64,000 bases of DNA, taken from NCBI RefSeq assembly GCF_014641075.1, contig NZ_BMHP01000002.1, positions 124,001 through 188,000 of the forward strand, written 5' to 3'. Positions within the stretch are counted from its first letter, which is position 1, and each line of letters opens with the position of its first letter. Shown piece by piece: positions 44,099 to 51,537 of this stretch. The notes under the pieces are model-generated. The model made no database searches. It was not told the origin of the DNA and saw only the letters and a program-made list of their open reading frames with translations. Origin of the DNA: Paenibacillus nasutitermitis (GTDB taxonomy: Bacteria > Bacillota > Bacilli > Paenibacillales > Paenibacillaceae). The translations under genes were made by a program, and so were the position numbers.

Positions 44099-44258
44099 GT
44101 TTATGACTCCTTCTCGTCTGCTCTGGTTCAATTTGGTGAAGCTGCGGCAAACGGCCCAGTTATTAGTCATAACCGGATTGGCGAAATTTTATTACGTAAT
44201 CCGAACTTCAAGGTCCTTCCACCTATTGTAACCCGGGGTGCTTGGTGATTGACGAAAC

Positions 44259-44292
44259 TAAAAAACCCCTCAACGCCATTGGCGTCAAGGGA
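44259..44292 (-). terminator. Terminator of glnRA
   Basis: CCCTTGACGCC / GGCGTTGAGGGG followed by TTTTTT on the minus strand, 10 nt past the glnA stop. Confidence 0.92.
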
Positions 44293-44301
44293 TTGAATAT
44301 T

Positions 44302-45630
44302 CTAGTAAAGCGTCATGTATTGATCGCGTTCCCATTGGTGAACCTGCGTCCTGTACATATCCCACTCGATTTCTTTCAGTTCAAAGAAATGAGACAGGGC
44401 GTGATCGCCAAGAGCATCGCAAATGACATCGTCGCGAAGCATTTCATCAAGCGCTTCTTTAAGGTTCTCCGGCAGGCTTGGAATACCTTCATCGATACGC
44501 TCTTCCTCGGTCATAATGTAAACATTCCGGTCGGTTGGAGCCGGGAGCGGCAGCTTCTGCTTGATACCATCCAGACCTGCTCTGAGCATGACAGCCAGGG
44601 CCAGGTAAGGGTTGGCAGCCGGATCCGGGTTTCTTACTTCGACACGGGTACTGAGTCCACGGGATGCCGGAATACGAATCATCGGGCTGCGATTGCTGGC
44701 AGACCAGGCGACATAACACGGAGCCTCATAGCCTGGAACCAAACGCTTGTACGAGTTGACCGTCGGGTTCGTGATGGCGGCGAAGGCACGCGCATGACGA
44801 AGGATTCCGGCCATATAATGACGGGCATCCGTGCTTAAGCCCACTTTATCGGACTCATCGTAGAAAGCATTTTCCTTGCCTTTGAACAGCGATTGGTGAC
44901 AATGCATACCCGAGCCGTTCACGCCGAACAACGGCTTAGGCATAAAGGAGGCATGAAGGCCATGCTGACGGGCAATCGTTTTAACAACCAGCTTAAAGGT
45001 TTGGATTTGGTCAGCTGCCTTGATCGCGCTGGCGTATTTGAAATCAATCTCATGCTGCCCAGGGGCAACCTCATGATGAGACGCTTCGATTTCGAAACCC
45101 ATCTCCTCCAGCGTAAGGACGATTTCGCGCCGGCAATTCTCGCCCAAGTCCATCGGAGCAAGGTCGAAGTAACCGCCCTGGTCGTTCAGTTCTGTAGTGG
45201 GGTCGCCTTTCTCGTCGGTCTTGAAAAGGAAAAACTCCGGCTCAGGACCAACATTCATGGCCGAGTACCCTTGCTCTTCCGCCTCTTTCAACGCACGCTT
45301 CAGGATACCGCGCGGATCACCGGCAAATGGCGTGCCATCCGGCATATAAATATCGCAAATCAGACGGGCGATGCGGTCTTCCGCTACCCAGGGGAATATG
45401 ACCCAGGTGTCCAGGTCAGGATATAAATACATATCGGATTCCTCAATGCGGACATAACCTTCTATGGAGGAACCGTCAAACATCATTTTATTATCAAGGG
45501 CTTTTTCCAATTGGCTTACCGGAATTTCCACATTCTTGATCGTTCCCAGAAGATCGGTAAATTGAAGTCGGATGAATCGAACATTCTCTTCTTTCGTCGT
45601 GCGCAGTATGTCTTCTCTGGTATAACCCAC
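44302..45630 (-). CDS. glnA: Glutamine synthetase, type I-alpha
   Basis: 442 aa; condenses ammonia and glutamate with ATP. Blocks: [65 protein letters not shown] and [19 protein letters not shown]. The short form without the adenylylation region, as in Bacillales, where control is by feedback inhibition and GlnR. GTG start with GAGGAG. Only 34 nt from glnR, same operon. Confidence 0.97.
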   Translation of the reverse strand: MGYTREDILRTTKEENVRFIRLQFTDLLGTIKNVEIPVSQLEKALDNKMMFDGSSIEGYVRIEESDMYLYPDLDTWVIFPWVAEDRIARLICDIYMPDGTPFAGDPRGILKRALKEAEEQGYSAMNVGPEPEFFLFKTDEKGDPTTELNDQGGYFDLAPMDLGENCRREIVLTLEEMGFEIEASHHEVAPGQHEIDFKYASAIKAADQIQTFKLVVKTIARQHGLHASFMPKPLFGVNGSGMHCHQSLFKGKENAFYDESDKVGLSTDARHYMAGILRHARAFAAITNPTVNSYKRLVPGYEAPCYVAWSASNRSPMIRIPASRGLSTRVEVRNPDPAANPYLALAVMLRAGLDGIKQKLPLPAPTDRNVYIMTEEERIDEGIPSLPENLKEALDEMLRDDVICDALGDHALSHFFELKEIEWDMYRTQVHQWERDQYMTLY

Positions 45631-45664
45631 TCAAATCATCTCCTCATGGAATAATGGTTCAGAT

Positions 45665-46075
45665 TTACTTTTTGTTATAGAAACGAGACAACTGACCTTG
45701 AATCATCGAGGCTCTGCCAGGTCTATTCTCCAACACCTGCTGCTTGAGCAATCGATGCAGCTGTGCGTCCGACAGCTCACGACGCTTCACCTCGGATTGC
45801 TCACTTAGAACGGTTGCCTCTTCCGATTCCTTGGAAACCGGATTCATCACCTGCTTGATGCCGGCGATATTGACGCCTTTCTCAATCAAAGATTTGATTT
45901 CCAGCAGCCTTTCCACGTCGTTGAACGAAAATAACCGCTGATTGCCCCCGGTTCGTGCGGGAATAATCAGTTCATGCTGCTCATAATAACGGATTTGCCG
46001 AGCGGTTAAGTCGGTCAGTTTCATGACGATTCCGATTGGAAAAAGCGCCATATTTCTACGTATATCGTCAGCCAT
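45665..46075 (-). CDS. glnR: Nitrogen repressor GlnR
   Basis: 136 aa MerR-family repressor: winged helix ALFPIGIVMKLTDLTARQIRYYEQHELI, wing GGNQRLFSFNDVERLLEIKSLI, dimerisation helix, and a C-terminal tail (RHLLKQ-like region then RPGRASMIQGQLSRFY) that in GlnR senses feedback-inhibited glutamine synthetase. Directly upstream of glnA. Confidence 0.95.
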   Translation of the reverse strand: MADDIRRNMALFPIGIVMKLTDLTARQIRYYEQHELIIPARTGGNQRLFSFNDVERLLEIKSLIEKGVNIAGIKQVMNPVSKESEEATVLSEQSEVKRRELSDAQLHRLLKQQVLENRPGRASMIQGQLSRFYNKK

Positions 46076-46110
46076 GTCACATCAACCTTCCAGTATCCGA
46101 GATAATCCTT

Positions 46111-46139
46111 ATTGTAACCCTCCCTCAAAAATCTGTCAA
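46111..46139 (-). promoter_or_regulatory. Sigma-A promoter of glnRA
   Basis: TTGACA (46134-46139), 17-nt spacer, TACAAT (46111-46116). The -35 box overlaps the stop codon of ynbB (46136-46138). Confidence 0.85.
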
Positions 46140-46160
46140 GATATGTGAGGTTTAATTACA
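46113..46160. promoter_or_regulatory. GlnR/TnrA boxes
   Basis: TGTGAGGTTTAATTACA at 46144-46160 is a perfect TGTNA-N7-TNACA site and lies in the last codons of ynbB, just upstream of the glnR -35. A second site with one mismatch (TGTAA-N7-TCAAA, 46113-46129) overlaps the -10. Two sites 31 bp apart resemble the paired operators of B. subtilis glnRA. Confidence 0.8.
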
Positions 46161-47422
46161 ATTAACTCTCTCTCTGCAAGCGTCATCAAAGCCTTTAAAA
46201 CCCCGTATTTGACATGGGCATAGGTAAGTCCGCCCTGCATATAAGCAATGTATGGCTCGCGGATAGGTGCATCCGCAGACAGTTCCAGACTGCCGCCCTG
46301 CATGAAGGTTCCGGCGGCCATAATAACAGGGTAGTCGTAACCAGGCATTTCCGAAGGCTCAGGCACCACATGGGCATCCACAGCGGCAGCCCTCTGGACG
46401 CCCTGGACAAAGGCGATGAGCTGCCGGGCTTCCGCAAAGCGTACCGCCTGAATAAGATCTGTCCGCCCGGCGTTCCATGGCGGATTGGTCTCAAAACCGA
46501 TATGCTGGAACATCAACGCGGCAAATGCACTGCCTTTCAGGGCTTGTCCTACCAAATGCGGAGCCAGAAAAAGGCCCTGATACATTGCCCGTAGCGTGCC
46601 CAGTGTCGCGCCGACTTCGCCACCGATTCCCGGAGCCGTCAGACGGTAGGCGGTCTTCTCCACGGCATCCTTCGTCCCGGCTACATACCCGCCCGTAGGA
46701 GCGATCCCCCCGCCCGGATTCTTGATCAGCGATCCCGCAATCAGATCCGCTCCAACCTGGGTAGGCTCCAGCTCTTCCGTAAATTCCCCGTAGCAATTAT
46801 CGACAAAAACAAGAACATCCGGTTTGACTGCTTTGACCCGCTTCACCATTTCACCGATCTGGGCAACGGTAAACGATGAGCGCCATTCATAACCGCGTGA
46901 ACGCTGAATCCCAATGACCTTCGTGCTCTCGGAGATGCTGGAAACGACATGCTCCCAGTGAATGGAGCCGTCAGCAGACAGATCCACTTCGGTATACTTG
47001 ATTCCAAAATCCTGAAGGGAGCCTGTTCCGTCGCCAGGCTTTCCGATTACTTTATGTAAGGTGTCATAAGGTCTTCCTGTTATGTAAAGAAGCTCCTCGC
47101 CTGGCCGCAAAAGACCGAACAGCGCACAGCTGATCGTGTGAGTGCCAGAAACAAAATGAGGGCGAACAAGCGCCGCTTCCGCCCCAAATATATCGGCATA
47201 CACCAAGTCGAGCACTTCCCGCCCGCTGTCGTTATATCCGTAGCCCGTGGAACCATTAAAATGAAAATCGCTGACACGGTGCTTCTGAAAAGCCTGAATC
47301 ACTTTCCATTGATTTCGTTCCGCAATCTTGTCCATCCTTCGAAATACGGGAGCAGCCTGTTCTTCGGCCGCTTCCGCCCACTGCTCGAGTGTCGTCCAGT
47401 TGGTATTCTCCTGCTCAACCAC
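46136..47422 (-). CDS. ynbB: PLP-dependent protein YnbB (aluminium-resistance/methionine gamma-lyase family)
   Basis: 428 aa fold-type I PLP enzyme. Schiff-base lysine in AGSLIKNPGGGIAPTGGYV; PLP-phosphate loop VSGTHTISCALFGLLRPG; aspartate in VFVDNCYGEF. Commonly annotated as aluminium resistance protein, true activity unknown. Position hflX-ynbB-glnR-glnA is conserved in Bacillales. GTG start, AAGGAGAG upstream. Confidence 0.92.
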   Translation of the reverse strand: MVEQENTNWTTLEQWAEAAEEQAAPVFRRMDKIAERNQWKVIQAFQKHRVSDFHFNGSTGYGYNDSGREVLDLVYADIFGAEAALVRPHFVSGTHTISCALFGLLRPGEELLYITGRPYDTLHKVIGKPGDGTGSLQDFGIKYTEVDLSADGSIHWEHVVSSISESTKVIGIQRSRGYEWRSSFTVAQIGEMVKRVKAVKPDVLVFVDNCYGEFTEELEPTQVGADLIAGSLIKNPGGGIAPTGGYVAGTKDAVEKTAYRLTAPGIGGEVGATLGTLRAMYQGLFLAPHLVGQALKGSAFAALMFQHIGFETNPPWNAGRTDLIQAVRFAEARQLIAFVQGVQRAAAVDAHVVPEPSEMPGYDYPVIMAAGTFMQGGSLELSADAPIREPYIAYMQGGLTYAHVKYGVLKALMTLAERELIVIKPHIS

Positions 47423-47490
47423 GATGTTTTGTCTCTCCTTATGAATGTATCCATACTCTTCTTTCTTAGACGCAGAATGGCAGATCCCGT

Positions 47491-48780
47491 CTACTGCTCC
47501 GTAAAAGCTTCCAGCTTGTACCCGTGAACCTCATAATCCTGTTTGTTCAATTCGACCGTCAGCCGAAGCATATCGCCATCCACTTCCTGACTGGTCACCT
47601 CACCGGTCCGGTAAGCTAGAGCGATCAGATCGCCCCGCTCGGCAGGAAGCACAAAAGTACGGGTATCTCCCGTCATTTTCTCCTGGATCATTTCACGCAG
47701 CCGAAGCAGGTCATCCGCCGAAAACGCGCTTATTTCCAGGACATCCTGCCCTTTAGCCGGCAGCACTCCCAGCTCGTCAGGATTGTATTTGTCGATTTTA
47801 TTAAAAATCGTAAGCTGCGGTTTGCCTGCCGCCCCAAGCTCCGAAAGAATTTTGTCCACCACGGTCATTTGTTCGTTTCGCATCGGCGAAGAGCTGTCCA
47901 CCACATGAAGAACAAGATCCGCTTCGCATACTTCTTCCAGTGTTGCCCGAAAAGCAGCAATCAGGTCATGCGGCAAATTTTGAATAAAGCCAACCGTATC
48001 GGTCAGCACCACTTCTTTGCCGCTTGGCAGCTCAAGGCTGCGGGAGGTTGGATCAAGCGTAGCAAACAACTGGTCCTCCACATAGACATCCGCTCTAGTT
48101 AATTCGCGCAGCAGCGTGGATTTCCCTGCATTGGTATACCCGACCAGAGCTACCTGTTGAACGCCTGACTTGCGCCGCCGTTCGCGGTGAAGAGTCCGGT
48201 GGCGGACAACCTCATCGAGTACCGTTTTCAGATCATTGATCCTGTCGCGTATATGACGGCGGTCGGTTTCAAGCTTGGTTTCACCTGGCCCCCGGGTCCC
48301 GATACCTCCACCAAGCCGCGATAAATTTTTGCCTTGACCGGACAAGCGCGGCAGCAGATAGCTCAACTGGGCTAGCTCGACCTGAATAATCCCTTCCCGG
48401 GTTTTGGCCCGCTGGGCAAAAATATCAAGAATCAGCTGTGTACGGTCGATAATTTTTAAATCCAGCGCAGCCTCCAGATTTCTAACTTGAGCACCGGAAA
48501 GCTCCTGATCGAAAATAGCCGTAGTGGCGCCAAGTTCTTCGGCTACGGCCCTTAACTCTTCTACTTTCCCTTTACCGATAAACCATTTGGGATCCCGGGT
48601 TTCTTTGTTCTGGGTGATCGTGGAGAGCACTTCGCTTCCGGCCGTCTCCGCCAGGCTGACAAGTTCCTGCAAGGAAAGCTCGGGATCGGCGTCCCCCCTT
48701 TTTACTTCCGTCGTTACCAGGCTGACAAGTATGGCGCGGTCGCGGAGCTCATTGTCTGTATCGTATGTTGATTGTCGCAT
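47491..48780 (-). CDS. hflX: Ribosome-associated GTPase HflX
   Basis: 429 aa. N-terminal glycine-rich subdomain (GIGTRGPGETKLETDRRHIRD) and coiled coil, GTPase domain with G1 LVGYTNAGKSTLL, G3 DTVGFIQNLP, G4 NKID, and a short C-terminal domain. Splits stalled ribosomes after stress. Shine-Dalgarno AAGGGG. Upstream of ynbB. Confidence 0.95.
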   Translation of the reverse strand: MRQSTYDTDNELRDRAILVSLVTTEVKRGDADPELSLQELVSLAETAGSEVLSTITQNKETRDPKWFIGKGKVEELRAVAEELGATTAIFDQELSGAQVRNLEAALDLKIIDRTQLILDIFAQRAKTREGIIQVELAQLSYLLPRLSGQGKNLSRLGGGIGTRGPGETKLETDRRHIRDRINDLKTVLDEVVRHRTLHRERRRKSGVQQVALVGYTNAGKSTLLRELTRADVYVEDQLFATLDPTSRSLELPSGKEVVLTDTVGFIQNLPHDLIAAFRATLEEVCEADLVLHVVDSSSPMRNEQMTVVDKILSELGAAGKPQLTIFNKIDKYNPDELGVLPAKGQDVLEISAFSADDLLRLREMIQEKMTGDTRTFVLPAERGDLIALAYRTGEVTSQEVDGDMLRLTVELNKQDYEVHGYKLEAFTEQ

Positions 48781-48799
48781 ATAAAATCTGCCAACCCCT

Positions 48800-49792
48800 T
48801 CAACCTTGTTTTTGTTCCCATTTCAAATCCTCTGGCCGGATGGCCATCAATTCCATTTTGCTAGGCGAGGCTTGCGGATATTGATTCAACAAGCGAACCG
48901 CCTGATGACGAAAAGCTTTTTCGATCGCATTGCGGACATACCGCGCATTGCTGAATGAATATAACGAAGCGGTCTTCTCCTGCATAAGATGCTGGCGCAG
49001 TTTAAACAGGGATTGGGGCATAAGCGTGTAGTCACGCTGTGCCGCCATCAGCTCCGCAATTTGGATCAGCTGGTCAATGGAATAGTCGGCGAAATCAATC
49101 TGAATGGGAAAACGCGAGGGCAAACCGGGATTCGTCATCAGAAAATCTTCGATTTCTACCGGGTATCCGGCCAGGATCAGCACAAATTGATTGCGGTGAT
49201 CTTCCATTGCCTTAACCAGCGTATCGATAGCTTCCTTGCCGAAATCCTTCTCGCCCCCGCGCGCCAGACTGTACGCTTCATCTACAAACAACACCCCACC
49301 CATCGCTTTGCGCACAAGATCGCGCGTTTTCTGGGCGGTATGGCCGATATATTCCCCTACAAGATCCGCCCGCTCCACCTCGATCAAATGTCCTTTGGTG
49401 AGCACGCCCATTTTGTTCATCAGCTTTGCAATGATGCGGGCAATGGTCGTTTTACCCGTACCCGGATTTCCTTTGAAAATCATATGATAGACATGCGAGC
49501 CGCCCGACAAACCTGCCTCTGATCGCATTCGGTTGATTTGAAGCAATGCGAAGATTTCATAAACAAGCAGCTTGACATTTTCAAGCCCCACCATGGGATC
49601 AAGCTCACGCTGAATCTCGGCATAAGGATCATTCGCAGGCATGGCTTTGAGCGCCGAACCGGCCATTTCCGGTTCTAGCGCCTGAGCGGTACCTGCAGCC
49701 GCAAAAGTCTCCTGGCTGCGCAATACGACGTTGATTTGTCTTGAGGGCCTTGTGACGCCGGACTGACCCGATGAGACGACGCGTTCGTTCAT
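48800..49792 (-). CDS. spoVK: Stage V sporulation ATPase SpoVK
   Basis: 330 aa CbxX/CfqX-type AAA+ protein. Walker A FKGNPGTGKTTIARIIAKLM, Walker B GGVLFVDEAYSLARGG, sensor 1 LILAGYPVEIEDF, arginine finger GLPSRFP, sensor 2 region NARYVRNAIEKAFRHQ. Required for spore maturation. A sigma-E-like promoter is visible upstream; hflX follows after 19 nt. Confidence 0.93.
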   Translation of the reverse strand: MNERVVSSGQSGVTRPSRQINVVLRSQETFAAAGTAQALEPEMAGSALKAMPANDPYAEIQRELDPMVGLENVKLLVYEIFALLQINRMRSEAGLSGGSHVYHMIFKGNPGTGKTTIARIIAKLMNKMGVLTKGHLIEVERADLVGEYIGHTAQKTRDLVRKAMGGVLFVDEAYSLARGGEKDFGKEAIDTLVKAMEDHRNQFVLILAGYPVEIEDFLMTNPGLPSRFPIQIDFADYSIDQLIQIAELMAAQRDYTLMPQSLFKLRQHLMQEKTASLYSFSNARYVRNAIEKAFRHQAVRLLNQYPQASPSKMELMAIRPEDLKWEQKQG

Positions 49793-49901
49793 CTATACCA
49801 TCACCTATCCTTCGCTTTACGCATTAATCACGTCATCATGCGTGCGGAGAAAGAATAAGGACCGAAGGACCGCCTATAAACCCGCATGCGCCGCTTGATC
49901 C

Positions 49902-49931
49902 ATTGTATTCTAGCGAAACCGGCCATATTAA
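49902..49931 (-). promoter_or_regulatory. Candidate sigma-E promoter of spoVK
   Basis: TTAATAT (49925-49931), 15-nt spacer, AATACAAT (49902-49909), close to the mother-cell sigma-E consensus. SpoVK is sigma-E dependent in B. subtilis, which fits. Confidence 0.4.
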
Positions 49932-49964
49932 CAGTTTCCAAAGACAAAGATCATAGCCGGAGTG

Positions 49965-50642
49965 CTAAAACGGGGTATCGGGCGACTGCAGTCCAATGCG
50001 AAGTAGCAGGGAGTCCAGCTTCCATTTGGTAAAGGCAAATAATTCCCGGGTCTGGTTCTTGGAGACCGAAAGCACCTGGGATTTGAAACCGATAACCTCC
50101 GAATTGCTATATCCCAAATACCGGGCGATATCCGCTGAACGCGCAGAATGATAATCATGCGTAATGATGAGCAAATTGTTCCAGCCCTCCCGCTTGGCTA
50201 GGGGCTTGCTGAATAGCAAATTCTCATAGGTGCTTCTGGCGTCATTTTCCAGAATCAGCTGACCAGCCGGGATTCCTTTGCTTACCAGATAATTCTTCAT
50301 GCCTTCAGCTTCGGTAATCGTGGAACCGTTATGATCATGGCCGCCCGTCAGTATAAAATGCTGCGTGATTCCCTGCTTGTACAATCCAAGCGCATAATCA
50401 AGACGTTCCTTAAGCCCAGGGCTTGGAACATCGTTCCATAGGGCTGCGCCGAGCACAATAGCGGCATCTGCTTGAGGAATCGGCTTTGGCATTTCATAAT
50501 TGTTAATGAGCCAGAACAAATATCCAAACCAGAATGCGGCAAATGCCGCTGCCCAAATTGCGAACCGCATCGAGATTTTGAATATGCGCAGTTTTTTGCG
50601 GGATCGCTTTTTGGTGCGCGGCTTGACCATAGGCGGGCTCAA
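49965..50642 (-). CDS. YdcF/SanA-family (DUF218) membrane protein
   Basis: 225 aa. Highly basic N-terminus (MVKPRTKKRSRKKLRIFK), one transmembrane helix (MRFAIWAAAFAAFWFGYLFWL, split about 25-45), then an extracellular DUF218 domain: ADAAIVLGAALWNDVPSP, FILTGGHDHNGSTITEAEGM, ENDARSTYENLLFSKPL, LLIITHDYHSARSADIARYLG. The family is linked to envelope carbohydrate turnover. TTG at 50642 overlaps the DUF402 stop (TTGA); ATG 50630 is the alternative start. Confidence 0.88.
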   Translation of the reverse strand: MSPPMVKPRTKKRSRKKLRIFKISMRFAIWAAAFAAFWFGYLFWLINNYEMPKPIPQADAAIVLGAALWNDVPSPGLKERLDYALGLYKQGITQHFILTGGHDHNGSTITEAEGMKNYLVSKGIPAGQLILENDARSTYENLLFSKPLAKREGWNNLLIITHDYHSARSADIARYLGYSNSEVIGFKSQVLSVSKNQTRELFAFTKWKLDSLLLRIGLQSPDTPF

Positions 50643-51196
50643 GATTCGCTCACTTCACCGCTTTGCACAACAAGAGCTTTGCGGTGCTTCAGACTGAGCG
50701 TGAAATAACGAAAACGCCCGCTCCGGATGGTAGAAAGTACTTTTCCTGCCGTTTTGCGTGCAAGAGCAGCGTCCTTGTTCGTCACGATTCCCTGCCGCAG
50801 CGCATCTTCAAGCTCGTCTTCATCCATGAGAAACACTTCACCGCTAGGCAGAACGACGACATCCAGATATAGATCATCAAACCAGGGAACCTGCTGGTCC
50901 GTCAGGCCCTGGGTTTTGCAAATATCGATATACCATTGAACAACGCGGTTCTTGTCATCGAACATCGTTGTCACTACGAAATTCTCGCCCCGCGGAAAAT
51001 GCTGCATCCATAAATAACCACGGTCAGCCAAGCAAAGCCGGCGTCCGTTATATTCCTTCCAAAGCGGCTCGCGCAGTTCGTGTATGCGGTATAACGTGAC
51101 CATTCCCTTGAATTCATCGCCATCCATATTCATACAGGTATAGCTTCTTCGGAGAATGCGCCGCCAATTGGCTCGGTCAGAAAATTTACGTTTCAT
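50639..51196 (-). CDS. DUF402 family protein
   Basis: 185 aa from ATG 51196 (MKRKFSDRANWRRILRR), with GGAAAGG upstream; the longer frame lacks a binding site. DUF402 core: YLWMQHFPRGENFVVTTMFDD, VVQWYIDICKTQGL, PWFDDLYLDVVVLPSGEVFLMDEDELEDALRQG. The aspartate/glutamate cluster resembles the metal site of FomD-like nucleoside-diphosphatases. Overlaps the YdcF-like gene by 4 nt. Confidence 0.88.
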   Translation of the reverse strand: MKRKFSDRANWRRILRRSYTCMNMDGDEFKGMVTLYRIHELREPLWKEYNGRRLCLADRGYLWMQHFPRGENFVVTTMFDDKNRVVQWYIDICKTQGLTDQQVPWFDDLYLDVVVLPSGEVFLMDEDELEDALRQGIVTNKDAALARKTAGKVLSTIRSGRFRYFTLSLKHRKALVVQSGEVSES

Positions 51197-51537
51197 ACGG
51201 AACGACCTTTCCGTTAGGATCACTAAAAGAAGTAGACATCTTTTGGAGTGTACGTACAACAAATCCGGTATTCAAGAAGAAACGGCTAACGCCGTCTCTT
51301 CCGGTTAAAAAAGCTTACCACAACTTACCACCCATCTCCAGCGGATTGGGATAATCACACACCGAATTCAACCAAAAAAATCTCTTCTGTCTTTATCATA
51401 TGGCGCAAGCCTGCTTCTGTTGCGGAAAGCAGCTTCTTCCATTATAGAACTATTGTGCCTCAAAGCCGAGATACTAAACCGGAATCGGCAAGGCAGTCTT
51501 CTCCTGCCCCAGATTATTCGTTTACGGCTTCCACAGC
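51197..51537. other. Intergenic stretch between the PBP and DUF402 genes
   Basis: No gene. A small hairpin ACGGC-GTTA-GCCGT followed by TTTCTTCTT on the minus strand (51272-51297) may terminate the PBP transcript. No promoter recognised for the DUF402 gene. Confidence 0.4.
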
